Shown here piece after piece: positions 45,826-54,396 of a stretch of 64,000 bases of DNA (the first letter of the stretch is position 1; each line of letters opens with the position of its first letter). Source of the DNA: Sphingomonas sp. 35-24ZXX (GTDB taxonomy: Bacteria > Pseudomonadota > Alphaproteobacteria > Sphingomonadales > Sphingomonadaceae); contig NZ_JROG01000004.1 in the NCBI RefSeq assembly GCF_000786215.1, forward strand, positions 682,001 to 746,000, written 5' to 3'. The notes beneath the pieces were generated by a model. It was not told where the DNA came from, did not search any database, and saw only the letters and a program-made list of their open reading frames with translations. The position numbers were made by a program, and so were the translations under genes.

Positions 45826-48800
45826 TCAATGAAAATCCCGCGACTTCGGTAGCACCCTTGCATCCCTCGGATGGCGCGAGGGCACCGGCCTTGCTACCTC
45901 ATCGCCCCGCGCCAACGTCGGCTTGATCGCGCCATCCCCCCGCACCTGCGTCAGCGTCGCGAGCAGATCCGTCCGATCCACCACGCGGTTGGCCATCAGA
46001 TGCACCACGCCTTCGGGGCTGCGTTGCAGCACGCCTTCGACCTGCATCAGGCGGCTGGCCATCACCGCGCGGCGGTAGCGTTCGAACAGGCGGGCCCACA
46101 GGACGATATTGGTGATCCCGGTCTCGTCCTCGATCGTGACGAAGATGGCGTTGCCCTTGCCAGGGCGCTGGCGGACGAGGACGATGCCGGCGGTGCGCAC
46201 CGTCTTGCCCGCCTTGCTATTGTTGGTGTCCTCGCACGACAGCACGCCGTCCTCGCGCAGGCCCGCGCGCAGGAAGGTCATCGGGTGGTCCTTGAGCGAG
46301 AGCCGCAGCGTCTGGTAATCGGTCACCACCTCCTCGGACGCGGGCATGATCGGCAGCTGCATGTCGGGCTCGGCGCCCAGCTCGCGCGCACGCGCAGCGG
46401 CGAACAGCGGCAACTCGCCCGAGGGCGTGCGGCGCACCTCCCACAGGGCCTGGCGGCGGCTGAGGCGCAGCGATCCGAAGGCATCGGCATCGGCGAGCAT
46501 CCTGAGCGCCGCTGTGGGCAGGTCGGCGCGCCGCGCCAGCCGCTCGATCGAGGCAAAGCGCCCGTCCGCTCGCCGTGCCGCGACCAGAGCCTCGGCCCAG
46601 GCGGCGCGGAAGCCATCCATCTGGCGAAAGCCCAGCCGCAGCGCCAGCCGCCCATGCAGGTCGCGCTCCAGCGTGTTGTCCCAGCTGCTGGCATTGATGT
46701 CGATCGGGCGCACATCGACCTGATGCTCGCGCACATCGCGCACGATCTGCGCGGGCGCATAGAAGCCCATCGGCTGCGAATTCAGCAAAGCGCAGGCGAA
46801 GACCGCAGGCTGGTGGCACTTGATCCAGGACGAGACATAGACCAGCCGCGCAAACGACAGCGCGTGGCTTTCGGGGAAGCCGTAGCTGCCGAAACCCTCG
46901 ATCTGCTTGAAGCAGCGCTCGGCAAACTCGGCGGTATAGCCGCGCGCGGTCATGCCCTTGACCAGCTTCTCGCGGAAGTTGTGCATCGTGCCGACATTGC
47001 GGAAGGTCGCCATCGCGCGGCGCAGGTGGTTGGCCTCGCCCGGGGTGAAATCCGCCGCGACGATCGCGAGCTTCATCGCCTGTTCCTGGAACAGCGGCAC
47101 GCCATAGGTCTGGCCGAGCAGCGTCTTCAATTCGTCCGGGTCGTGCGGCGGCGCGGGCGAGGGGTATTCGACCGGATCGATGCCGGATCGGCGGCGCAGA
47201 TAGGGGTGGACCATGTCGCCCTCGATCGGCCCGGGGCGCACGATCGCGACCTGCACGGTAAGGTCGTAGAGCGTGCGGGGGCGAAGGCGCGGCAGCATGT
47301 TCATCTGCGCGCGGCTTTCCACCTGGAACACGCCGATGCTGTCGCCGCGGCACAGCATGTCATAGACCTCCGGATCGTCCGCCTCCAGATCGACGGTGAG
47401 GTCGTGCTCGCCCAGGCCATGCTGGCGCATCAGCGCGAACGCCTTGCGGATGCAGGTGAGCATGCCGAGCGCGAGTACATCGACCTTCATCAGCCCGAGC
47501 GCGTCGATATCGTCCTTGTCCCATTCGATGAAGGTGCGGTCCTCCATCGCGGCATTGTGGATCGGCACGGTCTCGTCGAGCCGGTCCTCGGTCAGCACGA
47601 AGCCGCCGACATGCTGCGAAAGATGCCGGGGGAAGTGCAATATCTGGTCGACCAGCTCGCGCAGGCGCACGATCGCGGGATTGTCGGGCTCGAACCCGGC
47701 CTCGGCATAGCGCTGCTGCGCCATCGACGAGGAGAAGCTGCCCCAGATGGTGCTGGTGAGGCGGGCGGTCACGTCCTCGGAAAAGCCCAGCACCTTGCCG
47801 ACCTCGCGCACCGCGCTGCGCGGGCGATAGTGGATCACCGTCGCGGCGATCCCGGCGCGGTGGCGGCCATAGCGCTGGTAGATGTACTGCATCACCTCCT
47901 CGCGCCGCTCGTGCTCGAAATCGACATCGATATCGGGCGGCTCGGCGCGCTCTTCGGAGACGAAGCGCGAGAACAGGAGGTCATGCGTCACCGGATCGAC
48001 CGAGGTGACGCCGAGCAGGAAGCAGACGATCGAGTTGGCCGCAGAGCCGCGCCCCTGGCACAATATCGGCGGATCGCGGGTGCGAGCAAAGCGCACCAGA
48101 TCGTGCACGGTGAGGAAATAGCAGGCGTATTTCTGTTTGGCGATCAGCGCGAACTCCTCGTCGAGCAGCTTGCGAACCTTGGCGGGCAGATCCCTGCCAT
48201 AGCGATCGCGCGCGGCCTCGGTCACCATATGCTCGAGCCAGGCCTGCGCCTCCCAGCCTTCGGGCACGGGCTCGAGCGGATATTGATAGCGCAGGTCGTC
48301 GAGGGTGAAGCTGATGCGATCAAGGAGGGCGGTGGTCTGTTCGATCGCTTGCGGACAGTCGGCGAACAGCCGCGCCATCTCGGCGGGCGGCTTGATATGG
48401 CGTTCGGCGTTCGCCTCCAGCCTGCGCCCCGCCTGCGCGAGCGTGGTGCCTGCGCCGATGCAGGTCAGCACGTCGTGCAGCGGACGCTGCTCGGGCGCGG
48501 CATAGAGCGCATCGTTGGTGGCGAGCAAGGGCACGCCGGTGTCGGCGCTGAGCTGCATCATCCGCGCGAGACGGCGGCGGTCTGCTCCCTTGCGCGGCAT
48601 GGTGACGCCGGCCCAGACGCGGCCCGGCGCGGCGGCGTGCAGCGTACGCAGCACCGGGGCATCGGTGTTCGAGGCCATCACGATCAGCAGCAGGTCGTCG
48701 AGGTGACCCAACAGATCATCAAGGTGCAGCGTGCAGTCGCCCTTGGTGGTGCGTAGATTGCCGAGCGTCAGCAGCCGGGTGAGCCGCCCCCAGCCGTGCC

Positions 48801-49089
48801 GCGTGGCGGGATAGGCGATGATGTCCGGCGTATCATCGGCGAACACCAGCCGCGCCCCGACCACCAGCTTGAGCGGGGGCAGCGGCACGCCGATCTCGGC
48901 GGCGGCCTTGTGCGCATCGCGCAGCGCGATATGCGCGCGGACCACGCCCGCGACCGTGTTGCGATCGGCAATGCCGATGCCTGCCAGCCCCAGTTCGATC
49001 GCGCGCGCGACCATGTCTGCCGGGTGCGATGCCCCGCGCAGGAACGAGTAATTGCTCGCGCAGACCAGCTCGGCAAAGGTCACACTCAC
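45826..49089 (-). CDS. dnaE2: Error-prone DNA polymerase DnaE2 (ImuC)
   Basis: Translesion polymerase of the SOS-mutagenesis cassette, acting with ImuA and ImuB. The 1087-residue protein begins with the PHP domain (FAELVCASNYSFLRGASHPADMV). The C-family polymerase core follows, with catalytic Asp residues in EPPDIDVDFEHERREEVMQY. OB-fold elements come near the end, and the terminal PKSRDFH is characteristic of DnaE2. The start is the GTG at 49089, because it overlaps the imuB stop (GTGA) and gives the canonical VSVTFAEL start. It is last in the imuA-imuB-dnaE2 operon. Confidence 0.96.
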   Translation of the reverse strand: MSVTFAELVCASNYSFLRGASHPADMVARAIELGLAGIGIADRNTVAGVVRAHIALRDAHKAAAEIGVPLPPLKLVVGARLVFADDTPDIIAYPATRHGWGRLTRLLTLGNLRTTKGDCTLHLDDLLGHLDDLLLIVMASNTDAPVLRTLHAAAPGRVWAGVTMPRKGADRRRLARMMQLSADTGVPLLATNDALYAAPEQRPLHDVLTCIGAGTTLAQAGRRLEANAERHIKPPAEMARLFADCPQAIEQTTALLDRISFTLDDLRYQYPLEPVPEGWEAQAWLEHMVTEAARDRYGRDLPAKVRKLLDEEFALIAKQKYACYFLTVHDLVRFARTRDPPILCQGRGSAANSIVCFLLGVTSVDPVTHDLLFSRFVSEERAEPPDIDVDFEHERREEVMQYIYQRYGRHRAGIAATVIHYRPRSAVREVGKVLGFSEDVTARLTSTIWGSFSSSMAQQRYAEAGFEPDNPAIVRLRELVDQILHFPRHLSQHVGGFVLTEDRLDETVPIHNAAMEDRTFIEWDKDDIDALGLMKVDVLALGMLTCIRKAFALMRQHGLGEHDLTVDLEADDPEVYDMLCRGDSIGVFQVESRAQMNMLPRLRPRTLYDLTVQVAIVRPGPIEGDMVHPYLRRRSGIDPVEYPSPAPPHDPDELKTLLGQTYGVPLFQEQAMKLAIVAADFTPGEANHLRRAMATFRNVGTMHNFREKLVKGMTARGYTAEFAERCFKQIEGFGSYGFPESHALSFARLVYVSSWIKCHQPAVFACALLNSQPMGFYAPAQIVRDVREHQVDVRPIDINASSWDNTLERDLHGRLALRLGFRQMDGFRAAWAEALVAARRADGRFASIERLARRADLPTAALRMLADADAFGSLRLSRRQALWEVRRTPSGELPLFAAARARELGAEPDMQLPIMPASEEVVTDYQTLRLSLKDHPMTFLRAGLREDGVLSCEDTNNSKAGKTVRTAGIVLVRQRPGKGNAIFVTIEDETGITNIVLWARLFERYRRAVMASRLMQVEGVLQRSPEGVVHLMANRVVDRTDLLATLTQVRGDGAIKPTLARGDEVARPVPSRHPRDARVLPKSRDFH

Positions 49090-50741
49090 GCAAATAACCC
49101 GTGCACATACCAGCGCGGATCGGGCTTTTCGCTCTCGTACAGGCCGTGGCGGAAGATCCAGAAGCGCCGCCCGCGCGCATCCTCGACGCGGTAATAATCG
49201 CGCGTCAAACCCCCACCTCCCCTGGGGCCCTTGCCCGGCGGATGCTTCCACCATTGCGCCGCGATCCGCTCGGGCCCTTCGAAGCGCACGACATGGTGCT
49301 GCTGGCGCTTCCAGCGGAAGCGGTGCGGCGGGCCATCGGGAACCTCGGCGATCACCTCGATCGGCTGGGGCGGATCGAACAGGTGGATGGGGCGGCTCGG
49401 CGGCTCGCCCGGCTCCGGCGCGGTCCAGGGTTCGGGGGTCGGCAGGTCGACTGCGGGCAGGGTGAGCGCCGCCTGTTCGGGCACATGCGTGTCGCGCGGC
49501 TGGAAACGGCGGATCGCGCCGCGCCCCAGCCGGCTGCTCAACCGGTCGACCAGCGCGGCCATCGCCTCGTCGCCCGTGCTGCCGCCCTCCAGCTGCAATT
49601 GCGCCGGGGTCAGCGGCTCGATGCGCGGCACCGCCAGCCGGATCATGTCGAAGCCGAAGCCCGGGTCGATCGGATCGCTGAGCGCATCCAGCCGCTCGCG
49701 CAGCAGCCGCATCAGCACATCCGGGTCGCGCATCGGCAGGCTGCTTTCGGTCGCCAGGTCGAAGGTGCGGCCATCGCTGCGATAGAAGCGCGCGGTGAAA
49801 ACCCGCCCGCCCATGCCGCGCTGCTCCAGCGCGATCGCGGCCTCTTGCGCGAGCTCTCCGATCGCCGCCATCGCCGCTTCGGTGCGCGCGATCGGTTCGG
49901 CAAAGCGCTGCTCGAAGCGCAGGGCGGGCGCGGTGCGGCGCGGGGTGATGCGGCTGTCGGCGCTGCCCAGCAGCCGGTCGAGGCTGTCGACGAGATCGGC
50001 GCCGAAGCGCGCGGCGAGCGGCGCGCTGGGCCGCATCGCCAGATCACCGATGGTCTTGAGCCCGGCGCGGATCAAGGCGGTCTGCGTCTCTTCCTCGATG
50101 CCCAGGGCGGCGACCGGCAGGCGGCGCAGCAGCGCGTCGGCATCTTCGGCGCGCGCCGATGGCAGGCCGGGGGCAAAGCGCGCCAGCGCCTGCGCCGCCT
50201 CGGGCGTGTCGCCGCAGCCGGAGCGGCAATCGTCGGAAAAGCGTGCGAGATACTGCTCTGCGGCGGCGACCAGCGCCGCTTCGCCGCCGAACAGATGCGC
50301 GCAGCCAGTGATGTCGAGCACCAGCATGTCGGGCGGATCGGTCGCGACCAGCGGCGTGAACCGGTCGCAATGATCGGCCAGCCGCTCAAGCCATTGCAGA
50401 TCGGCGAGCGGATCGTGATGCAGCACGCGCAACTGCGGCAGCTGCGCGCGCGCATCGGCCAGCATCATGCCTGGCGCGATGCTGAGCGCCTGCGCCTGCG
50501 GGCAGGACGCGGCGATGCGCATCGCACCGCGCACCTTTTCCACCAGCACCAGCGGCGCGCAATCGTCTCCTATGCTGCCCGGCGCGCTATCCGGCGTAGC
50601 GCAGGGCTGCTGCTGCCGGGCCAGCCGGTCGACCGGCAGAAAGGGGAAGAACAGCGCCAGATAGCGCCGCTGCAGCCCCGGTTCCGGCAGCGTTTCCGGC
50701 GCCATCAGGGGAGAAGGCATCTGCAAGACAGGCTTGTTCAC
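49086..50741 (-). CDS. imuB: ImuB, inactive Y-family polymerase adaptor
   Basis: Adaptor that links DnaE2 and ImuA to the beta clamp. The 551-residue protein has a Y-family polymerase fold without its catalytic acids: the usual DxDxFF/YA segment reads FFPFLPVDRLARQ and the SxDE site reads VLDITGCAHLFGG. A helix-hairpin-helix (AALGIEEETQTALIRAGLKTIGDLA), a little-finger domain, and a C-terminal Trp-rich region (IAAQWWKHPPGKG, DYYRVEDARGRRFWIFRHG) follow. GTG at 50741 is chosen for the GGAG seven bases upstream; ATG codons at 50720 and 50705 are alternatives. It overlaps imuA by 155 bases and dnaE2 by four. Confidence 0.92.
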   Translation of the reverse strand: MNKPVLQMPSPLMAPETLPEPGLQRRYLALFFPFLPVDRLARQQQPCATPDSAPGSIGDDCAPLVLVEKVRGAMRIAASCPQAQALSIAPGMMLADARAQLPQLRVLHHDPLADLQWLERLADHCDRFTPLVATDPPDMLVLDITGCAHLFGGEAALVAAAEQYLARFSDDCRSGCGDTPEAAQALARFAPGLPSARAEDADALLRRLPVAALGIEEETQTALIRAGLKTIGDLAMRPSAPLAARFGADLVDSLDRLLGSADSRITPRRTAPALRFEQRFAEPIARTEAAMAAIGELAQEAAIALEQRGMGGRVFTARFYRSDGRTFDLATESSLPMRDPDVLMRLLRERLDALSDPIDPGFGFDMIRLAVPRIEPLTPAQLQLEGGSTGDEAMAALVDRLSSRLGRGAIRRFQPRDTHVPEQAALTLPAVDLPTPEPWTAPEPGEPPSRPIHLFDPPQPIEVIAEVPDGPPHRFRWKRQQHHVVRFEGPERIAAQWWKHPPGKGPRGGGGLTRDYYRVEDARGRRFWIFRHGLYESEKPDPRWYVHGLFA

Positions 50742-51423
50742 GGTTCCACTCCACGCGCCATCGGCCGCCCGCCGGGCGTCCGCGTTGGCGCAACAGGTCT
50801 ATCGACCAGGCAGGATAGCCTGGCGCATTGGCTTCCATCGGCAGCGAGGGCGCGGCGGCCACCTGCCATCGGGTCTGCGCGGCGCTGGGCGAGGGTGCCG
50901 CCGCGATGCGCAAGCCGATCACGGTGACGCCCGAGGCCTCCGCCGCCAGCGCCAGCCGCCGGCTTGCGGTCAGGTCGAGCAGCCGGGGTTCGCGCCACAG
51001 CTCGACCACCGCCACGCCGACCTCGGGGCAGCGCACCACATCGGCCGCCGCGCGCAGCACCGCCAGCGGATCGGGCATGATGCCCAGGATGACCTGCGCA
51101 GGGTGCAGGCCGATTTCCGCCAGCCCCGGCGCATGCAGCCTGCCGCCCTGCTTTTCCGCCTGGCCCTCGCGCAGCCAGACCAGGGTTCCGCCCAGTCGCA
51201 GCGCCAGGGCGGCGACAAAGCCGCTCGCGCAGGCGGCATCCTGGGCTTCGGCGGCGAACACCTCGTGCAGTTTTCCGCGCGCCAGCCCGCCGCCCAAAGC
51301 CGCATCGATTCCCGCATGCCCGGTGCGCGCCAGCGCTGCGGCATGCGCGTCCACGCCCGCTGCCCGCACGCATTCGATCGCGGCAAGGGTGCTCTTGAGC
51401 ATCTGGAGGGAATCGGGGCGCAT
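50587..51423 (-). CDS. imuA: ImuA, RecA-like accessory factor of the mutasome
   Basis: A 278-residue RecA/SulA-related protein needed for DnaE2-dependent mutagenesis. Typical parts are TGHAGIDAALGGGLARGKLHEVFA, VWLREGQAEKQGGRLHAPGLAEIGL, VELWREPRLLDLTASRRLALAAEASGV and the end of the core RWRVEWNREQACL. The Walker A site is degenerate. The frame runs about 40 residues beyond the core into imuB, with low-complexity Ala/Gly content. The ATG at 51423 lies six bases from a LexA box. It is first in the operon imuA-imuB-dnaE2. Confidence 0.9.
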   Translation of the reverse strand: MRPDSLQMLKSTLAAIECVRAAGVDAHAAALARTGHAGIDAALGGGLARGKLHEVFAAEAQDAACASGFVAALALRLGGTLVWLREGQAEKQGGRLHAPGLAEIGLHPAQVILGIMPDPLAVLRAAADVVRCPEVGVAVVELWREPRLLDLTASRRLALAAEASGVTVIGLRIAAAPSPSAAQTRWQVAAAPSLPMEANAPGYPAWSIDLLRQRGRPAGGRWRVEWNREQACLADAFSPDGAGNAAGTGAAAALSGAVLPLSAGRPAGPAAAALRYAG

Positions 51424-51429
51424 CTATTT

Positions 51430-51444
51430 GTTCACTTTATGTTC
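51430..51444. promoter_or_regulatory. LexA (SOS) box of the imuA operon
   Basis: GTTC-ACTTTAT-GTTC matches the alphaproteobacterial LexA consensus GTTC-N7-GTTC exactly. It lies six bases before the imuA start codon, so LexA would cover the transcription start and block expression until DNA damage. Confidence 0.88.
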
Positions 51445-51543
51445 CATATATCCTTCCCCGTTGGAACAGAGTCAAGAAACAGAGTGCGCCGAGGGCGGGA
51501 TTGGTGGTTGCACCGATTTGCGCAGCAGCGCTATCGTTCGTTC

Positions 51544-52086
51544 ATGACCAGAAGATCGCTTGCTACCGCCTGGCTGATGACGGCGGGATTTGCCGCCGCA
51601 TCGGCCCCGGCCATCGCCCAGCCCGCTGCCCCGACGCCCGACCTGGAATATGTCTTTTCCGTCCGCGCGACGCTGGATCCGCCGCAGGAACAGGGCGAGA
51701 TCGATGGCAAGCGCAAGCGTTTCATCCCCGTGACCGGCGGCACCGTCTACGGGCCGCGTCTTCACGGCCAGGTACTGGATGGCGGCGGCGACTGGCAGGC
51801 CATCGGAGCCAACGGGTTGACCGACGTCTGGGCGCGATACCAGATCCGGGCTGATGATGGCACCGTGATCGGTATCACCAATGCGGGTGTCCGTACCGCC
51901 GCGCCCGAGATCATCGAAAAGCTCGCCAGGGGCGAGGATGTCGATCCCTCGCTCTATTATTTTCGCACGACCACCCGGTTCGAGGTCGCCTCCGGGCCGC
52001 ACGACTGGCTGAACAGGCATGTCTTCGTGGCGCGCGGCATCCGCAAGCCCGACCATGTCGTGATCGATTTCTACAAGGTGCGCTGA
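51544..52086 (+). CDS. Exported DUF3237 domain protein
   Basis: A 180-residue protein with a signal peptide (MTRRSLATAWLMTAGFAAASAPAIAQ) and a DUF3237 beta-barrel domain: YVFSVRATLDPPQEQGEIDGKRKRFIPVTGGTVYGPRLHG, then GANGLTDVWARYQIRADDG, RTTTRFEVASG and FVARGIRKPDHVVIDFYKV. The domain is widespread and uncharacterised. It is divergent from imuA, with the LexA box between, but the distance (100 bases) makes shared SOS control uncertain. No Shine-Dalgarno sequence is obvious. Confidence 0.87.
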   Translation: MTRRSLATAWLMTAGFAAASAPAIAQPAAPTPDLEYVFSVRATLDPPQEQGEIDGKRKRFIPVTGGTVYGPRLHGQVLDGGGDWQAIGANGLTDVWARYQIRADDGTVIGITNAGVRTAAPEIIEKLARGEDVDPSLYYFRTTTRFEVASGPHDWLNRHVFVARGIRKPDHVVIDFYKVR

Positions 52087-52205
52087 GGCCCGCCAGGACT
52101 TCATCTCTCCCCGAATTTCCCTCATAAATCGACCCGTTACGCTTTGTTAACCCTTCACGTTAATAGTCTGTTGAACTGAGTTAACAGGCCTCAACGGGGG
52201 ACAGC

Positions 52206-53591
52206 ATGACGCATACCGATCAAGACATCGCCATCGCACGGACCCTGCTGCAAGAGGCGATGCTGCTTCAGGAGGCGGGCAATGTGGTCGCTGCCGAAGA
52301 GCGCTACCGCATGGTCATCGAATATGGCTATCGCACCGCCGAAGTGCTGCCGATCTTGGCCTGCCTGCTGGGCCAGCGCGGCGCGAATGCCGAGGCGCTG
52401 GAGCTGTGGGACACGCTGCTCGCGATCAACCCCGAACATGCCGTGGCACATCATGAAAAGGCGCTGATCTATAGCCGCACCGGCCGTATCGACCTTGCCA
52501 TCACCGCGCTCAAGGCGAGCTGCGCTGCCGATCCTGCCAACGCCGTCGCTGCCAACAACCTGGCCGTGATGTTGTCCGATGCCGGTCGCAAGGCCGAGGC
52601 GCTCGAGCAGTTCCAGCGTGCACAGGCGCTGCAGCCGGGCAACATCCATATCGAACACCAGATCCGCCGCCTCAGCGCCGAAATGGTGCCCTTCTGGCAT
52701 ATCCCGATGCTCAACGACGTGCGCCGCAACGATGCGTTCGAAGCCGCGATCATCGCCGCGCTGGCCGAGGCCGGACCCGATGCCCGCGTGCTCGATATCG
52801 GCACCGGCAGCGGGCTCCTGTCCATGATGGCCGCACGCGCGGGTGCGCAATCGGTCACCGCGTGCGAGATGGTGCCGATCATCGCCGACATGGCGCGCAA
52901 GATCATCGCCGACAACGGTTATGCCGATGCGATCACTGTCCACACCGCACCCTCCAACGAGCTCAAGGTCGGTGAGCATCTGGACGAGCGCGCGGACATC
53001 CTGGTCTCCGAAATCCTCTCGAGCGACCTGCTCACCGAGCATGTCATCGACACCTTCGAGGATGCGCATGCGCGGCTGCTCAAGCCCGATGCCATCGTCA
53101 TCCCGCGTGCCGCCTCGGCGATCGGCTGCCTTGTCGAAAGCCAGGTGCTTGCCGATTACGTCTTCGTCGATCAGGTCTCGGGCTTCGACATCTCGCGCTT
53201 CGGCGCGCTCGCCTCGCCCCGGCTGCCGATCCACGGCACGATGACCGACTGGAAGCGCCTGTCCGACGATGTCGAACTGGTCCATATCGACCTCACCCAC
53301 ACCCGCCACCAGAGCGACCTGCACCTGCTGCAGATCAACGTGCTCGAAGACGGCATCGCCAGCGGCATCGTCCAGTGGATGCATGTCGACCTGGCCGAAG
53401 GCATCACCTTCGACAACCATCCCGACGGCTATACCGACGGCGGTTGGCTGCAGATGCTGCACAATTTTCCTGAGCCCGTCGTGGTCAAGGCGGGCGATGT
53501 GCTGAACGTCGCGGTGGGCCACGACCGCGTGACGCTGATCGTCCGCCCGCTTGAGGTGATCGCGGCGGCCGAGCAGGTGAAGGTGGCGTAA
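52206..53591 (+). CDS. TPR protein with protein arginine methyltransferase-like domain
   Basis: A 461-residue protein. Residues about 5-150 are tetratricopeptide-like repeats (GNVVAAEERYRMVIEYGY, AEALELWDTLLAINPEHAVA, GRKAEALEQFQRAQALQPGN). A methyltransferase of PRMT type follows: WHIPMLNDVRRNDAFEAAI, motif I VLDIGTGSGLLSMMAARAGA (195-214), and the double-E loop SEILSSDLLTE with Glu269 and Glu278. The barrel-like C-terminus includes VVKAGDVLNVAVGHDRVTL. The order TPR then PRMT recalls the first half of human PRMT9. It probably methylates a protein, but the substrate is unknown. GGGGGA lies five bases before the ATG, and the AT-rich leader contains several TTAA motifs. Confidence 0.82.
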   Translation: MTHTDQDIAIARTLLQEAMLLQEAGNVVAAEERYRMVIEYGYRTAEVLPILACLLGQRGANAEALELWDTLLAINPEHAVAHHEKALIYSRTGRIDLAITALKASCAADPANAVAANNLAVMLSDAGRKAEALEQFQRAQALQPGNIHIEHQIRRLSAEMVPFWHIPMLNDVRRNDAFEAAIIAALAEAGPDARVLDIGTGSGLLSMMAARAGAQSVTACEMVPIIADMARKIIADNGYADAITVHTAPSNELKVGEHLDERADILVSEILSSDLLTEHVIDTFEDAHARLLKPDAIVIPRAASAIGCLVESQVLADYVFVDQVSGFDISRFGALASPRLPIHGTMTDWKRLSDDVELVHIDLTHTRHQSDLHLLQINVLEDGIASGIVQWMHVDLAEGITFDNHPDGYTDGGWLQMLHNFPEPVVVKAGDVLNVAVGHDRVTLIVRPLEVIAAAEQVKVA

Positions 53592-53683
53592 GGCACACCC
53601 AAAACTTCCCTCCCTGCAAGGAGTGGAATGTGCTCCGTTTCATTGTTGTGATCCGACCATTTAGCAGACATGCCATTCACCAC

Positions 53684-53790
53684 CCCCGCTCATCCTGAGC
53701 CGCGGGCTTCAGCCCGCGAAGTCGAAGGACCCGCGCCCACGCTGGCCGTAGTGCGGGGCCTTCGACAGGCTCAGGCTGAGCGGAGGAGGG
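53684..53790. repeat. REP-like nested inverted repeat
   Basis: The outer arms CCGCTCATCCTGAGC (53686-53700) and GCTCAGGCTGAGCGG (53769-53783) match at 14 of 15 positions. Inside are a perfect hairpin CGCGGGCT-TC-AGCCCGCG (53701-53718) and a second pair, GTCGAAGGACCCGC with GCGGGGCCTTCGAC. The CTTCGACAGGCTCAGG core is a widespread intergenic repeat in sphingomonads and relatives. The rest of 53592-53885 shows nothing else. Confidence 0.8.
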
Positions 53791-53885
53791 AGTTAAAGGG
53801 CCTTGGCGGAAAGGACTGCTAAACAGAGGCCGAGACTGAGCAGACCTCGCTCGACGATCAATATACTCCGAGATAGAATGTCCTG

Positions 53886-54326
53886 ATGCAGAATGATCGC
53901 AAACGCATCTCAATCGATGACCAATATGCTCATGCGCTTGGGCTAGCGGCATATTGTTTTGCAATATGCGAGTGGAATGCTGTGTGGTCAGCCGAGCGAT
54001 TACAGCCCGGTTATATTAGCACGATAGAGCCTTTGCGTAAAACGGCAGGTGTGATCGCGAAAGAGCTAATTGATCTTGTTAAAGCAATCAACGATCCAAC
54101 CTTGAGGGCGATCTGTCTCATACCCTCGATGGAATTCCAAAGACTGGTCCAGGAACGCAATGGTTTACTGCATGGGAAACCAGGTACGGCTCCAAATGGC
54201 GATCAGCGGCTATTTCGGCGCGGCCAAGAATGGACAATATCAGCCATCGATGCATTCGCGGACGAAGTGTCGGCTTGTTCAATCCTGTTAAATGAAATCG
54301 TGCACGAGGATCTCGCTAAGCGCTAA
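53886..54326 (+). CDS. Low-GC orphan protein, function unknown
   Basis: A 146-residue cytoplasmic, mainly helical protein (ISIDDQYAHALGLAAYCFAICEWN, VIAKELIDLVKAINDPTLRAI, LVQERNGLLHGKPG, AIDAFADEVSACSILLNEIV). The RNGLLHGKP segment resembles HEPN-type or swt1-like helical proteins that contain RNxxxH motifs (here RNGLLH), but no partner nucleotidyltransferase is adjacent. GC is well below the genome average, and a repeat element lies just upstream, so recent acquisition is likely. There is no clear Shine-Dalgarno sequence. Confidence 0.55.
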   Translation: MQNDRKRISIDDQYAHALGLAAYCFAICEWNAVWSAERLQPGYISTIEPLRKTAGVIAKELIDLVKAINDPTLRAICLIPSMEFQRLVQERNGLLHGKPGTAPNGDQRLFRRGQEWTISAIDAFADEVSACSILLNEIVHEDLAKR

Positions 54327-54396
54327 GCGATATCCGGTTTCCACTATGTTCGCGCCGCGACAGCTGTCCCCAGAACGCCTTGAAGGCAATCCCCCC

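Noticed and set aside
45871-48756. A very long plus-strand open frame opposite dnaE2
   Set aside because: It is a shadow frame caused by high GC; its composition is skewed to His, Arg and Gln and it resembles no protein, while dnaE2 is certain.
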